Both the position numbers and the translations under genes were made by a program. Positions 33,709 through 42,252 of a stretch of DNA of 64,000 bases are shown in pieces. The notes beneath the pieces are model-generated. The model was not told the origin of the DNA. It made no database searches and saw only the letters and a program-made list of their open reading frames with translations. How positions within the stretch are numbered: position 1 is the stretch's first letter; each line of letters opens with the position of its first letter. Origin of the DNA: Thermostichus sp047462415 (GTDB lineage Bacteria; Cyanobacteriota; Cyanobacteriia; Thermostichales; Thermostichaceae). Location: assembly GCF_047462415.1 (NCBI RefSeq), contig NZ_JANSJE010000007.1, forward strand, positions 62,001-126,000. Reading direction: 5' to 3'.

Positions 33709-33957
33709 TCAGCCGAGGGCCTCATCTCGGAGCAGCTCGGCGCCGCTAGATACTCTCTCCCAGAACTGGGCCAAGTGTTGCAGGCCCACGAACCCCAACT
33801 GCCAGAGGATCAAAGCCAGGGGGCCGTGCTGCTGCCGCTGGATCTTCAGGGCCAAGGCCAGTTGTTTGGGCTTGAGGAGCTGTTGCTGCTCGGCAAAGCG
33901 GCAGAACTGCCGATCCCATTGGCTGAGGGCTTGTAAATCCGGCATGGTCGGTTCCAT
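33709..33957 (-). CDS. DUF2949-like small protein
   Basis: An 82-residue protein: DRQFCRFAEQQQLLKPKQLALALKIQRQQHGPLALILWQLGFVGLQHLAQFWE. The repeated LxxALxxQ and PLALILWQLGFVGLQHL pattern looks like DUF2949, a family of short cyanobacterial proteins of unknown function, although I cannot exclude another small helical family. The start could be the ATG at 33957 or 33945. It faces the end of the RND pump 89 bases away. Confidence 0.6.
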   Translation of the reverse strand: MEPTMPDLQALSQWDRQFCRFAEQQQLLKPKQLALALKIQRQQHGPLALILWQLGFVGLQHLAQFWERVSSGAELLRDEALG

Positions 33958-34158
33958 AGGCTTGGCTGGACAAGAAACGCATGGATTGAACGTCAGGGGT
34001 CGGGATCTCTGCAGGAATCTTGAGGATCTTTTTGTGGATCCCTTTCAATGGATTTCTTCCAGGGTAAGCGCTCCCCTCAGCTCTCCCCAAGGCGGGTCAG
34101 GGCAGAGGGCACTGAGCTTTGCCGCAGAGCTGGCTTACAGGTGCTGTTGGGATAACCC

Positions 34159-34959
34159 CTAGCTCCAGGGATCGTCCTCGAAGGGGCTGTCCTGCCAGTA
34201 GCCACCCGACTGGGGGAGAGGAGACTGTTGGGGTGGTGGGTAGCCGATGGGAGTAGAGGGCGGCGGTGTGGGGATGGGAGTCGGCTTTTCCATATCCTCA
34301 AGCCGCGGCAGGTCGGCAGGCTTGGGTTCGACACCGAGGTTTCTCAGCTTGGCTTGCGTTTCTTGCACCTGAGCATTGAGCTCTTCTAGGTAGGCGCGAT
34401 AGTGGTTGGCGGCTTCTAGATACTGCTTGGCTTTCTTTTCGTTTTCGTGGACAACCGCCTCCAGCTCTTTGGTACGAACGGTGTAGTCGGCCTCTTGGTT
34501 GGTGAGGTTTTCGATGGCCTGGTTGAGCACAGCCCGCCGGCGCTCCAGTTGGGCCACGATCTCCGACAGTTGCCGTTCCCGCTCGCTGAGGCTGCGCTCG
34601 CGGTTTTGGGTTTGTTCCAGTTGAAAGCTGGCTTGGCTCAGCTGCTCTCGCAAGTACATCACTTGCGGCTCTGTCTCGTTGCGCTCCTGCTGCAACTCAA
34701 AGACCCGTGCTTCCAGGTTGTCTTTTTCCTGCTGCAAAACTTCCCGCTCATGCAAAAGACGGGTGTAGAGCTGGTTGAGGAAGTCCACCTCCATCACCAC
34801 CTGGCTGAGCTGGGTGGCGTATTCCCCAACCAAAGCCAACTCCCGCGCGAGGTTTTGGGTTTCGCTGGTGGCTTGCTCGGTGAAAAACTGGGGAAGTTGG
34901 GTGGTTTCTCTGAGGCGTTGGGTGAACTGTTTGAAGCGGAAGGAAAAGTTGCTCGCCAT
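34159..34959 (-). CDS. Coiled-coil protein with proline-rich tail
   Basis: A 266-residue protein: residues about 35-215 are almost unbroken heptad-like sequence (LHEREVLQQEKDNLEARVFELQQERNE, RERSLSERERQLSEIVAQLERRRAVLN), so a long parallel or antiparallel coiled coil is expected. The last 45 residues are Pro/Ser-rich (PTPIPTPPPSTPIGYPPPQQSPLPQS) and end with acidic FEDDPWS. No membrane span. This could be a scaffold or cell-shape factor, but function cannot be assigned. The 201-base spacer before the DUF2949-like gene holds nothing else. Confidence 0.75.
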   Translation of the reverse strand: MASNFSFRFKQFTQRLRETTQLPQFFTEQATSETQNLARELALVGEYATQLSQVVMEVDFLNQLYTRLLHEREVLQQEKDNLEARVFELQQERNETEPQVMYLREQLSQASFQLEQTQNRERSLSERERQLSEIVAQLERRRAVLNQAIENLTNQEADYTVRTKELEAVVHENEKKAKQYLEAANHYRAYLEELNAQVQETQAKLRNLGVEPKPADLPRLEDMEKPTPIPTPPPSTPIGYPPPQQSPLPQSGGYWQDSPFEDDPWS

Positions 34960-35057
34960 TGCCGGTGCGGTAGCCTCGAAGATCAGGGGAATGCCGATGG
35001 TTCGGTTTCACAGTGTGTTGTCTGGATTGACTCCAATCTAACATCGAGCCACAACCC

Positions 35058-35801
35058 TTAGGTGGGATCGAGGGGAGTTTCAGGGGCCGGCAGGGCAACT
35101 TCTGCGGAGGGATCCCGTTTCTGGGATTCGGGTCGTGGGTCTCCTGCCACTTCATTGCCTTGACTGCCTTTAACCTTGTCTCCTGGTTTTTTCAAGTCGC
35201 CTTCAGAGAGGTGGCGCAGCAGCCGTTGCAGCAGCGGGATGTGGCGATCGCCGACGACGGAGAAGCGGCTCTCGATCTCCTCAGCAGGGATGGGATCCAG
35301 TTGGGCCAGCTCCGGCTCGCTGAGGAGGAGCACCCGTATGGCGGCAAGGGGGATCTGCAAGAACAGGTTGGCCCCCCAAAATCCAAAGGCGGCTACGGCC
35401 AGGCCGGCTAAGCGGGTGCCGTTGCCAGGGGTGAGGGGGGCAAAGAGGGGGGCAAAGTCGTAAAGGCGCTCACCGATTTCCAGCATCAGGATTGCCGCCA
35501 ACAGCGTCAAGATCTTGTGTTCGGGGCTGAGGAAGGCAGCCAAGATGCGGCGTTGGTCGGGGGTGAGTTCCTCTGGGGGAACAGAGGCCACCAACAGGCT
35601 GAAGATGTCGAACGGTTTGCGCCACTGCATGGCAAAGACCGGCGCAATGCCCACCACAGCTACCCAAGCTTGCTCCACCCCCACCGGGAGGAGGGGATCC
35701 CCCGTGGCCAGCCCGATCAAGGTCAGCCCCACCCACAGGGGGAAGGCAAGGATCCCGGCGGCGTGGATCCAGAGGAAAGGTTCCTGCCAATGGCTGCGCA
35801 T
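35058..35801 (-). CDS. Low-complexity tail membrane protein, cyanobacterial
   Basis: A 247-residue protein whose first 165 residues contain about four membrane helices (FLWIHAAGILAFPLWVGLTLIGL, EQAWVAVVGIAPVFAMQW, HKILTLLAAILMLEIG, LAGLAVAAFGFWGANLFLQIP). After RHIPLLQRLLRHLSEGD it runs into a charged, Pro/Glu/Ser-rich tail of about 45 residues. This matches a cyanobacterial family commonly annotated by that tail. The first 60 residues carry PFLWIHAAG and the FAMQWRKPFDIFSLLV loop. Function unknown. It is 35 bases downstream of ndhS, same strand. Confidence 0.8.
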   Translation of the reverse strand: MRSHWQEPFLWIHAAGILAFPLWVGLTLIGLATGDPLLPVGVEQAWVAVVGIAPVFAMQWRKPFDIFSLLVASVPPEELTPDQRRILAAFLSPEHKILTLLAAILMLEIGERLYDFAPLFAPLTPGNGTRLAGLAVAAFGFWGANLFLQIPLAAIRVLLLSEPELAQLDPIPAEEIESRFSVVGDRHIPLLQRLLRHLSEGDLKKPGDKVKGSQGNEVAGDPRPESQKRDPSAEVALPAPETPLDPT

Positions 35802-35836
35802 GGGTGGGTTCTGGGGGGATCGGAAAAAGAACAGAG

Positions 35837-36055
35837 CTAGGGGCGGGATTTGTCGATCACTTCCAGTTCTGTGAGGCGGAAGGTGACCAATTTATCCCAG
35901 TTGCCGCCTTCAAAGAGAACGGCGGCGTGGTCGTCGGTAACCCGCTGCACTTGTCCTTCAAAGAGGTAGTAGGTGTCGTTGGGATTGATGACCCGCACGG
36001 CAACGCCGGGGTAGATGGGGGGCAGGTCTTGGAGAAGAGATGGAGTTGCAGTCAT
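35837..36055 (-). CDS. ndhS: NAD(P)H dehydrogenase (NDH-1) subunit S
   Basis: NdhS is a small peripheral subunit of the photosynthetic NDH-1 complex that helps bind reduced ferredoxin for cyclic electron flow. From the ATG at 36055 the product has 72 residues, with the family core PGVAVRVINPNDTYYLFEGQVQRVTDDHAAVLFEGGNWDKLVTFRLTELEVI. The GGNWDKLVTFRL segment is the hallmark (SH3-like fold). The longer frame to 36070 would start at a TTG. It is divergent from a FHA protein gene and is followed by a membrane-protein gene on the same strand. Confidence 0.93.
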   Translation of the reverse strand: MTATPSLLQDLPPIYPGVAVRVINPNDTYYLFEGQVQRVTDDHAAVLFEGGNWDKLVTFRLTELEVIDKSRP

Positions 36056-36159
36056 GGTTGCTGTTAACAATCCTTACCGGTGGGGAAACCCTACCCTATC
36101 ATTATGGGGGAAAGGCCCTCTCTTGCCGAGCCTTTCTCTGGCAAAGCAGACCCCAGACA

Positions 36160-36750
36160 ATGTCTACCGACGCAAAGTCTTTCCCATCCCAGGTTTGGCA
36201 CGTGCTGGTCATCGATGATGAGCAGGGACGGCGGGCGGTGGCCCTCAGCGCGGCCACTTACTCCATCGGCAGGGATCCCGGCAACGCCATTGTCATCCAT
36301 TCGGCGGCTGTTTCTCGGCAACATGCGCTGCTGCTGCGGCTACCCCAAAAAGACGGCCAGTACACCTACCGGCTGTTGGACGGCAATATCGAAGGCAAGC
36401 GCAGCACCAATGGCATCTCGGTAAACGGGCAGCAATGTTTGAGCTGGGATCTCAAGGACGGGGATCAGATCCAGTTGGGGGATCAGGTGCGGATGCAGTA
36501 TTGCATTCGCCGGTTGTCGGACGAAGATTTTCAGCGATATCTCCAGTCGGTGAGCTTTCGCAGCGTGAAGACGGAGGTGGTGGATCGGCGCTCCACAACG
36601 ATGCAGCGGTTTGAGCCGCCCTCGCTGCAGGTGATTTTGCCCCAAGAGGAGAGGACGGAGCAGGTTGAACACGTGGGCTCCCGCCGTCGCAACCCGTTGC
36701 GGCTGCTGTTCCAGACGCTCTGGGGGCGTTTGGGGAGAAAGCCGAGGTGA
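36160..36750 (+). CDS. FHA domain protein
   Basis: From the ATG at 36160 this is a 196-residue protein with a forkhead-associated domain near residues 30-115: AATYSIGRDPGNAIVIHSAAVSRQHALLLRLPQ, then RSTNGISVNGQQCLSWDLKDGDQIQLGDQVRMQY. Arg in GRDP, Ser/Arg/His in SRQH and Asn in NGISVNG are the phosphothreonine-binding residues. The tail is basic (RRRNPLRLLFQTLWGRLGRKPR) and may contact membrane or nucleic acid. Such proteins read Ser/Thr kinase output. It stops one base before the convergent antiporter. Confidence 0.88.
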   Translation: MSTDAKSFPSQVWHVLVIDDEQGRRAVALSAATYSIGRDPGNAIVIHSAAVSRQHALLLRLPQKDGQYTYRLLDGNIEGKRSTNGISVNGQQCLSWDLKDGDQIQLGDQVRMQYCIRRLSDEDFQRYLQSVSFRSVKTEVVDRRSTTMQRFEPPSLQVILPQEERTEQVEHVGSRRRNPLRLLFQTLWGRLGRKPR

Positions 36751-36751
36751 T

Positions 36752-38287
36752 TTAACCCTCAGGAATGCCCACCTGCTCTGAGTCTGAGCGCGCTGATGGG
36801 GTTTCGACGCGGTCTTGCTCTGATGCTTCTGCCTGCAGATCCAGAAGGGAAGGAGGAGAGTCTGCTGCCCCGGGCAAGACTCCCCGCAGCCAGAGGGGGG
36901 CGATAAAGGTGGTGGCGATCACCATGACGATGATGCTGACGTCCAGGGCATCGGAGAGAACGCCGCTGGTGGATCCCACGCCGGCAAACACCAGGCCCAC
37001 CTCGCCGCGCGGGATCATGCCCACGCCAATGGCATAGCGGTTGATGCCCGGCTTGCCGAACGCCCCCAGGCCGGCGGCCAGCTTGCCCACAATCGCAACG
37101 CCAATCAAGAAGACGGCAATGATCAGACCCTCGCGGTTGGCGGGGAGGGTGGGGTTGAGCACGCCGAGTTTGGTTCGGGCCCCGACGCAGACGAAGAAGA
37201 TGGGCACCAGCAGGTCAGAGACGGGTTTGATCTGCTCTTCCAGCTCTTGCCGTTTCTCGGTTTCGGCCAGAATGAGGCCAGCGGCAAAAGCGCCCAAGAT
37301 GGCCTCCAGGTGGATCACCTGGCCCACGTAGGCCAACAGAAAAGCCAGCACAAGGGCGGGCAAAAGCGGGTTGCCGCGGGTTCTTAGGTTGTTAAGGAGG
37401 GCTACAAAGTAGGGGCTGAGGAGGCGCCCCAAAACAATGGAGCCGACCAGAAAGACGATGGCGCTGACGATGATGAGGCCGATATCGGCTAGGTCAACCT
37501 CCCCGGTTTTGGCCAAGCCCGCCACCACGGCCAAGATGATGATGCCCAACACGTCGTCCAGGACGGCAGCGCCGATGATCACCTGCCCTTCGGGGGAGGT
37601 GAGTTTTTGCAGCTCGGCCAAGACGCGGGCGGTAATACCAATGCTGGTTGCTGTGAGGGCGGCCCCGGCAAATACCGCGGGGATGGTGGGCACATGAAAC
37701 AGGTAGAGCAAGCCCAGTGTTCCCGCCAGGAAGGGCACAGCAACACCGATGACGGCTACGGCTGCGGCCTGGGGGCCGACTCGCAACAGCTCGGCCAGAT
37801 CCGATTCGAGGCCAATTTCAAACAAGAGGATCACCACCCCGATTTCCGAGAGGGTGTCGATGATCTGGCTTTGGGCGGAGAACACCGGCACCAGGGATCC
37901 CTCGTCGAGGCCGGCAGTGGTTTGCAAAAATTGCATCAGGGCTGAGGATTGAGCCAAGGTATGCAGCTCTTGGCCGGAAACTGGCCCCTCTGGGAAGACG
38001 AGCAACCCCAGGGCAGAGGCTCCCACCATGACGCCCCCCAGCAACTCTCCCAGCACGGGGGGAAAACTCAGGCGAACGGCAATTTCTCCGGCAACGCGGC
38101 TGGCCAGGTAGATGACCACCAGAGACATCAGCACCGCTACCAGGATCAGAGGGGCAAGATTGGCGTCCACGGGAGCAGCAGCTTCGACGGCAAGCAACAT
38201 GGGATCCGGGCAATTCAACAGCAAGATCTCAACCTCAGGTGGACTGCTTTGGGTCTTGTTTTCGTCTTGGGCTGGCACGAGCAGCAT
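36752..38287 (-). CDS. CPA2-family cation:proton antiporter, NhaS3-like
   Basis: A 511-residue, about 12-helix transporter of the KefB/NapA type. Conserved stretches include LVVIYLASRVAGEIAVRLSFPPVLGELLGGVMVGASALGLLV near the N-terminus, TATSIGITARVLAELQKL, and VLDDVLGIIILAVVAGLAKTGEVD where the paired acidic residues of CPA2 antiporters lie. As I recall it, the sequence is close to NhaS3, the essential Na+/H+ antiporter of cyanobacterial thylakoids. No RCK/TrkA nucleotide-binding domain follows, so it is a stand-alone antiporter. A perfect 14-bp dyad lies 136 bases upstream of its start. Confidence 0.88.
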   Translation of the reverse strand: MLLVPAQDENKTQSSPPEVEILLLNCPDPMLLAVEAAAPVDANLAPLILVAVLMSLVVIYLASRVAGEIAVRLSFPPVLGELLGGVMVGASALGLLVFPEGPVSGQELHTLAQSSALMQFLQTTAGLDEGSLVPVFSAQSQIIDTLSEIGVVILLFEIGLESDLAELLRVGPQAAAVAVIGVAVPFLAGTLGLLYLFHVPTIPAVFAGAALTATSIGITARVLAELQKLTSPEGQVIIGAAVLDDVLGIIILAVVAGLAKTGEVDLADIGLIIVSAIVFLVGSIVLGRLLSPYFVALLNNLRTRGNPLLPALVLAFLLAYVGQVIHLEAILGAFAAGLILAETEKRQELEEQIKPVSDLLVPIFFVCVGARTKLGVLNPTLPANREGLIIAVFLIGVAIVGKLAAGLGAFGKPGINRYAIGVGMIPRGEVGLVFAGVGSTSGVLSDALDVSIIVMVIATTFIAPLWLRGVLPGAADSPPSLLDLQAEASEQDRVETPSARSDSEQVGIPEG

Positions 38288-38422
38288 CGCTTGGCCAGAA
38301 GACTGTTACAAAGGCTAACCCTCATCGGGATCCGCTTGCAACGCTTACATCGGCACTTTGTTCTGCTCAGGCCCATCTCTGTCGAGCGGAGCAGCCTGGA
38401 ACTAGGCCCGGTTCCATCTGTA

Positions 38423-38457
38423 GATACTCCAGATAATTAACACTTATCTGGAGTATC
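38423..38457. promoter_or_regulatory. Perfect 14-bp inverted repeat between pth and the antiporter gene
   Basis: GATACTCCAGATAA (38423-38436) and TTATCTGGAGTATC (38444-38457) match perfectly around the spacer TTAACAC. No T-run follows on either strand, so it is not a typical terminator. It lies between the pth stop (38538) and the antiporter start (38287), both on the minus strand. It could be an operator for the antiporter or a structured RNA end. Confidence 0.6.
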
Positions 38458-38537
38458 GCTTTCCCAATAGAATTGCCCGCTCTCTTGCCAGACAAGACCA
38501 CACTCCCTCAAAACCGGCAATCGAGGGGAGCCACTTT

Positions 38538-39209
38538 TTAACCTTCGCACTTTGAGGTCGCCCGCTCCTCACGAAAAGTCCTGCTTGGGCCCAGGGGAGG
38601 ATTTTGTCCATCTCGCTCGGACGTTGGCCCAGACAGATCTAGGGGGTTAAACCGGTTCATGGCCGTCATCAGCCCCTCTTGCAAACAGCACTCCACCGCC
38701 TCTACCGCCGTATCCAACACCTGCTCCAGCACCTCTTGTTCTGCAGGGGCAAATCCACCCAACACATGGCCAATCACATCTTCGCTGCCCTTGGGTTTGC
38801 CCACCCCCAAGCGTAGCCGCGGCAACGCCTCGCTCCCCACGTGCTGAATGATGGACTTCATGCCGTTGTGTCCGCCGGCAGAGCCGGATCCCCGCAGTCG
38901 CAGGCGACCCAGGGGCAAGTCCATATCGTCGTACACCACCAACACCGCGGCGGGATCCAGTTTGTACCAGTCCAGCACTGCCCGCACCGCTTGGCCGGAA
39001 CGGTTCATGTAGGTCTCCGGCTTGAGCAGGCGCCGCTTGCCCCCCAGAACAAAACCTTCTCCGTAGCTGCCTTGGAACCGCTTTTCCAAAACCAACGGGA
39101 TCCCCCAGCGCTGCGCCAGCCGATCCAGCACCATAAAGCCGCAATTGTGGCGGGTATCGGCATATTGTGGGCCGGGATTGCCCAAACCCACAATAAGCTG
39201 CAAAGCCAT
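38538..39209 (-). CDS. pth: Peptidyl-tRNA hydrolase
   Basis: Pth frees tRNA from peptidyl-tRNA dropped by ribosomes. From the ATG at 39209 (MALQLIVGLGNPGPQYADTRHNCGFMVLDRLA) the catalytic His is in TRHNCGF and the substrate-binding Asn in MNRSG; VYDDMDLPLGRLRLRGSGSAGGHNGMKSI follows. The C-terminal extension (LDLSGPTSERDGQNPPLGPSRTFREE) makes it longer than typical 190-residue enzymes. It is downstream of a tRNA gene and upstream of an antiporter gene. The longer reading to 39242 would begin with a less typical N-terminus. Confidence 0.95.
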   Translation of the reverse strand: MALQLIVGLGNPGPQYADTRHNCGFMVLDRLAQRWGIPLVLEKRFQGSYGEGFVLGGKRRLLKPETYMNRSGQAVRAVLDWYKLDPAAVLVVYDDMDLPLGRLRLRGSGSAGGHNGMKSIIQHVGSEALPRLRLGVGKPKGSEDVIGHVLGGFAPAEQEVLEQVLDTAVEAVECCLQEGLMTAMNRFNPLDLSGPTSERDGQNPPLGPSRTFREERATSKCEG

Positions 39210-39461
39210 CTCATCGGTTCCCTTGGTCTTGACCTGAGTCACAGCGCTTTTCGCCTCCTCGGGCTAGGTTATGTTGAGATTTCAGTTCCTTCGCCTGCTG
39301 CAAACTGGAGCAGCGGCAACAGCAAGCTCTGGTAATCCGGAACGGCCATCTGCAGAACCGATTCTCAAGGCAGGGATCCCAATATACTAACCAAGCCCCT
39401 ACCGCAACCCAGCTATGGTGTCTGGCAGGCTGGGAAGCCTTGGACAAAGGTTGAGCGTGGA
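39210..39461. other. Spacer between tRNA(CAT) and pth
   Basis: The 252 bases between the tRNA 3' end and the pth start contain no ORF that I believe. The minus-strand promoter of pth must be here or upstream of the tRNA gene. No strong hairpin was noted. Confidence 0.5.
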
Positions 39462-39533
39462 TGGCTCAGGCGTGATTTGAACACGCGACCAAGGGCTTAT
39501 GAGTCCCCTGCTCTACCGCTGAGCTACTGAGCC
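39462..39533 (-). tRNA. tRNA with CAT anticodon (elongator Met, or Ile2 if lysidine-modified)
   Basis: The minus strand folds as a full cloverleaf of 72 nt: acceptor GGCTCAG paired with CTGAGCC, D arm TAGCTCAGCGGTAGAGCA, anticodon loop CTCATAA with anticodon CAT (39499-39501), and T arm GCGTG-TTCAAAT-CACGC. The discriminator is A and CCA is not encoded, as is usual in cyanobacteria. The first acceptor pair is a normal G-C, so this is not the initiator tRNA. The base pair next to the loop (A31-G39) is a mismatch. Confidence 0.9.
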
Positions 39534-39635
39534 GAGACGGCGCTTAACTAGAATAGCACCGTTGGGCTGGAACTGCTTCTTGAAAAATCACCTCAGCCCC
39601 CTTTGCCCTCTTGGGAGAAATTGGGAAGCCAACGC

Positions 39636-41090
39636 TCACCGCGAGGCCAGGGCAGCTTCGTAAACCCGTCGATTGGCCGCGAGGGATTTCTCCAGATCCA
39701 CCACAGGACGAGGGTAGTCCACTCCCAAGCGAACCCCAAATTGCTTTTGCTCGGCAGCGGTGAGGCGATAGGGCTCGTGGATTTTGTCCCCTGGGATCCC
39801 GGCCAATTCCGGCAACCAGTGGCGCAGATAGTCTCCCTTGGGGTCGTACTCGCGAGATTGCTTGGGGATGTGGAAGTAGCGGAAGCCGCGGGCATCATTC
39901 CCTACACCGGCAGCGTAGTTCCAGTTGCCGTAGTTGCTGGCCACGTCGTAGTCGATCAACAGCGACTCAAACCACTCAGCGCCCATGCGCCAGTCGATGC
40001 CCAGATTCTTGGTCAGAAAGCTGGCCACATTCTGCCGTCCCCGGTTGGACATAAAGCCGGTAGCCGCCAGCTCCCGCATGTTGGCATCCACCAAGGGGTA
40101 GCCCGTCTCGCCCCGGCACCACGCCTGAAAGCGGGGCCAATCCTGCTGCCAAGGGATGGGGATCCCCTGGATCCCAGAAGGACGGAACAGTTTAGCGCCG
40201 TGCTTGGCCAAGACAAACCGAAAATAATCTCGCCACAGCAGCTCGAAGACCAGCCAGTCGGTGGACTCATTGCGCACCCGCTCCTGTTCATAACGCTTGA
40301 CTTCGGCATAGACGATGCGAGGCGAGATACAGCCCAAGGCCAACCAAGCAGACAGCCGCGAGCTGTCGTTGGGATCCAACATGCCGTTGCGGGTTTCCTT
40401 GTAGATGCGCAGCCGATCCAGATCCCAAAAGTAGGTTTGCAGGCGGGCCTGGGCAGCGGTGCTCCCACCGGTGTAGGTGAAGCGGGCGCGGCGATCCGGC
40501 GGGGGCAAACTCAGCCCTAGCTCGGCCAGAGTAGGCAACGGGCCGGGATCCAACCCCGACGGCAGGGGGGGAAGAGAAGGAATGGGCAGGGGATCCCGGA
40601 TGGGGGTGCTCCCCTCGACTTGCTTGCGAAAACGGGTGAACAGCTCCGGCAGTTGGGAAAGACCAAAGGGGAGATCCTCAGGGTGATAGAGGGTGTGGCC
40701 CCACTCCAGGTGCAACCGGATCCCCAGCAAAGCCTTCTCAACAGCAGCCGTCACCTCTGTCTCCTCGGTGCCCACCTCCTCATGGGCATAGACCGCCTTC
40801 ACCCCCCACTCCCGTGCCAAGCTGGGGATCACCTGCTCCGGCTGGCCCCGGCGGATCACCAAATCCGAGCCGCGCGCCCGCAACTGCTGCCGCAGATCCG
40901 CCAAACTCTCCAGCAAAAACTGAGCGCGGAAAGGGCCGGTTCTGGGGCGGAGTACCAAGGAAGCCTGACCGAACTGGCGGGGATCCAAACAATACAAGGG
41001 AATCAGGGGAGATCCCTGTTGGCAAGCCCGCGTCAGCGGCTGGTGATCCAGCAGGCGCAAGTCGGTGCGAAACCAGAGCAGGACGGTCAT
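39636..41090 (-). CDS. Cryptochrome DASH (photolyase family)
   Basis: A 484-residue FAD flavoprotein. The N-terminal alpha/beta antenna domain opens TVLLWFRTDLRLLDHQPLTRACQQG; the C-terminal FAD domain includes STDWLVFELLWRDYFRFVLAKHG, GYPLVDANMRELAATGFMSNRGRQNVASFL and DYDVASNYGNWNYAAGVGNDARGFRYFHIPKQSREYDPKGDYLR. The GNWNYAAGVGNDARGFRYF block with KQSREYDPKGDYL is the cryptochrome-DASH signature; these repair cyclobutane dimers in single-stranded DNA and may signal light. It starts in front of an HU gene on the same strand, 12 bases from that gene's stop. Confidence 0.92.
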   Translation of the reverse strand: MTVLLWFRTDLRLLDHQPLTRACQQGSPLIPLYCLDPRQFGQASLVLRPRTGPFRAQFLLESLADLRQQLRARGSDLVIRRGQPEQVIPSLAREWGVKAVYAHEEVGTEETEVTAAVEKALLGIRLHLEWGHTLYHPEDLPFGLSQLPELFTRFRKQVEGSTPIRDPLPIPSLPPLPSGLDPGPLPTLAELGLSLPPPDRRARFTYTGGSTAAQARLQTYFWDLDRLRIYKETRNGMLDPNDSSRLSAWLALGCISPRIVYAEVKRYEQERVRNESTDWLVFELLWRDYFRFVLAKHGAKLFRPSGIQGIPIPWQQDWPRFQAWCRGETGYPLVDANMRELAATGFMSNRGRQNVASFLTKNLGIDWRMGAEWFESLLIDYDVASNYGNWNYAAGVGNDARGFRYFHIPKQSREYDPKGDYLRHWLPELAGIPGDKIHEPYRLTAAEQKQFGVRLGVDYPRPVVDLEKSLAANRRVYEAALASR

Positions 41091-41102
41091 TCTGCAGCTA
41101 CC

Positions 41103-41420
41103 CTAGACGGATCCCGCAGACTCAGACTTAGGCGCCCGTCCCAGCTCAGGGCTGGGAACAAAATGGGGCACATTGGCAGCCGGGATGTAAATGGGAGCCT
41201 TGGTGCGCGGGTGGTAGGTTTGCCGGGCAGGACGATGGCGCAGCGAGAACGTGCCGAAGCGAGACAGCCGCACCGAACCGCCCTGGGCCAGGCATTGACT
41301 GATGCTATCCAGCATAGCCTCCAGAGCAGCAGCAGCCAGCTCCACCGTCAGGCCATCCACCTGGGCGGCCATCTGGCGGGCCAGCAAACGGCGATTCAAA
41401 TGGGGAGGAGGAGCCACCAA
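41103..41420 (-). CDS. HU-family DNA-binding protein
   Basis: A 105-residue HU/IHF-type protein: HLNRRLLARQMAAQVDGLTVELAAAALEAMLDSISQCLAQGGSVRLSRFGTFSLRHRPARQTYHPRTKAPIYIPAANVPHFVPSPEL. The GSVRLSRFGTFSLRHRPAR strands plus the ARQTYHPRTKAPIYIPAANVPHF arm fit the family, which bends DNA as a dimer. The usual GRNPxTG before IxIPA is replaced by TYHPRTKAP. The start is uncertain: TTG at 41420 or GTG at 41417 (MVAPPPHLNRR) are the options. It lies 35 bases downstream of petP. Confidence 0.82.
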   Translation of the reverse strand: MVAPPPHLNRRLLARQMAAQVDGLTVELAAAALEAMLDSISQCLAQGGSVRLSRFGTFSLRHRPARQTYHPRTKAPIYIPAANVPHFVPSPELGRAPKSESAGSV

Positions 41421-41455
41421 CCGACCGTCCAGACAACAGCAACACAGACAGGGGC

Positions 41456-41653
41456 CTAGAGCGCTTCCAGCTCGCTCTCGAAAAACCAGTGTCGAGAGCG
41501 ATCAGGAAACTCCAAAACGTAGCCGACACCGCTGCCATCGACCACCCGCCGGGCCAGCACCACAGCCTCTTTGCCCACCAGAGCGCTGACATTTTCTTGC
41601 CCGCGATCCCGGACACAGCGAACTTTAACCTTGTCCCCAACTTTGATTGCCAT
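41456..41653 (-). CDS. petP: Cytochrome b6f subunit PetP (DUF2862)
   Basis: From the ATG at 41653 a 65-residue SH3-like protein: MAIKVGDKVKVRCVRDRGQENVSALVGKEAVVLARRVVDGSGVGYVLEFPDRSRHWFFESELEAL. The pattern GDKVKV, VVDGSGVGYVLEF and the end WFFESELE is the PetP/DUF2862 signature. PetP is a peripheral cyanobacterial subunit of the cytochrome b6f complex that affects linear electron flow. The longer frame to 41731 lacks support. It precedes the HU-like gene on the same strand. Confidence 0.9.
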   Translation of the reverse strand: MAIKVGDKVKVRCVRDRGQENVSALVGKEAVVLARRVVDGSGVGYVLEFPDRSRHWFFESELEAL

Positions 41654-41805
41654 AGCCGATTGGGCGTAACCGCGAAGAGACTCGTTACTCAAGATGGTAC
41701 GGCAAAAGATCCCTTGCCGAGATCTGGTCACCCCTCTGCTGGGGTTGACACTGATGGGATTGCTAGAATGGGTGAAGAGCGCTGTGCCCCGGGAAGACTG
41801 CCTCC

Positions 41806-42249
41806 GTGATTGCCCTTTCCCTCAAACCCGCCCATTGCTCCTGGAGCGTTATCAGCTTTCCCTCCACCCTTTACACCCAACCGGTTCTCGATCTGTTGAT
41901 CTCAAAAGTTCCTCCCCCTTGGCGGGCAGAGGTGCGCCTGGGCTTACAGGAAGCGATCATCAATGCCGTCCGCCACGGTAATGGCCTCGATCCCAACAAG
42001 AAAGTGATCATCGAGTACGCCAGCTCAGAGCCGTTTTACCAATGGCTGGTGCGGGATCAAGGACCTGGCTTTCGTCCCCAATGCAAGCTCAGCCGCTGCC
42101 AGCGCGGCATCTTGGAAACCGAAGAATCGGGCCGGGGAATGTTTCTGCTCACCCAAATCTTCGACTTTGTCGAGTGGAACGAAGCCGGCAACCAGGTCTA
42201 TCTGGGCAAGTACATCCCCGCCAACTGCCGGGATCCCTGGATAGTCTGA
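41806..42249 (+). CDS. Anti-sigma regulatory factor / RsbW-like ATP-binding protein
   Basis: A 147-residue GHKL-fold protein starting at GTG 41806. Motifs are VRLGLQEAIINAVRHGNGLDPNKKVIIEY (N-box), VRDQGPGFRP (G1 box) and ESGRGMFLLTQIFDFVEWNEAGNQVYLGKYIP (G2). This small kinase-like fold without a histidine phosphorylation domain is the RsbW/SpoIIAB type that phosphorylates an anti-sigma antagonist in partner-switching modules. No antagonist or RsbU-type phosphatase gene is in the window. It ends 4 bases before the stop of the convergent DUF3352 gene. Confidence 0.85.
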   Translation: MIALSLKPAHCSWSVISFPSTLYTQPVLDLLISKVPPPWRAEVRLGLQEAIINAVRHGNGLDPNKKVIIEYASSEPFYQWLVRDQGPGFRPQCKLSRCQRGILETEESGRGMFLLTQIFDFVEWNEAGNQVYLGKYIPANCRDPWIV

Positions 42250-42252
42250 CCC

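Noticed and set aside
38423..38457. Rho-independent terminator for pth
   Set aside because: Perfect stem, but no T-run on either strand; I list it as a possible operator.
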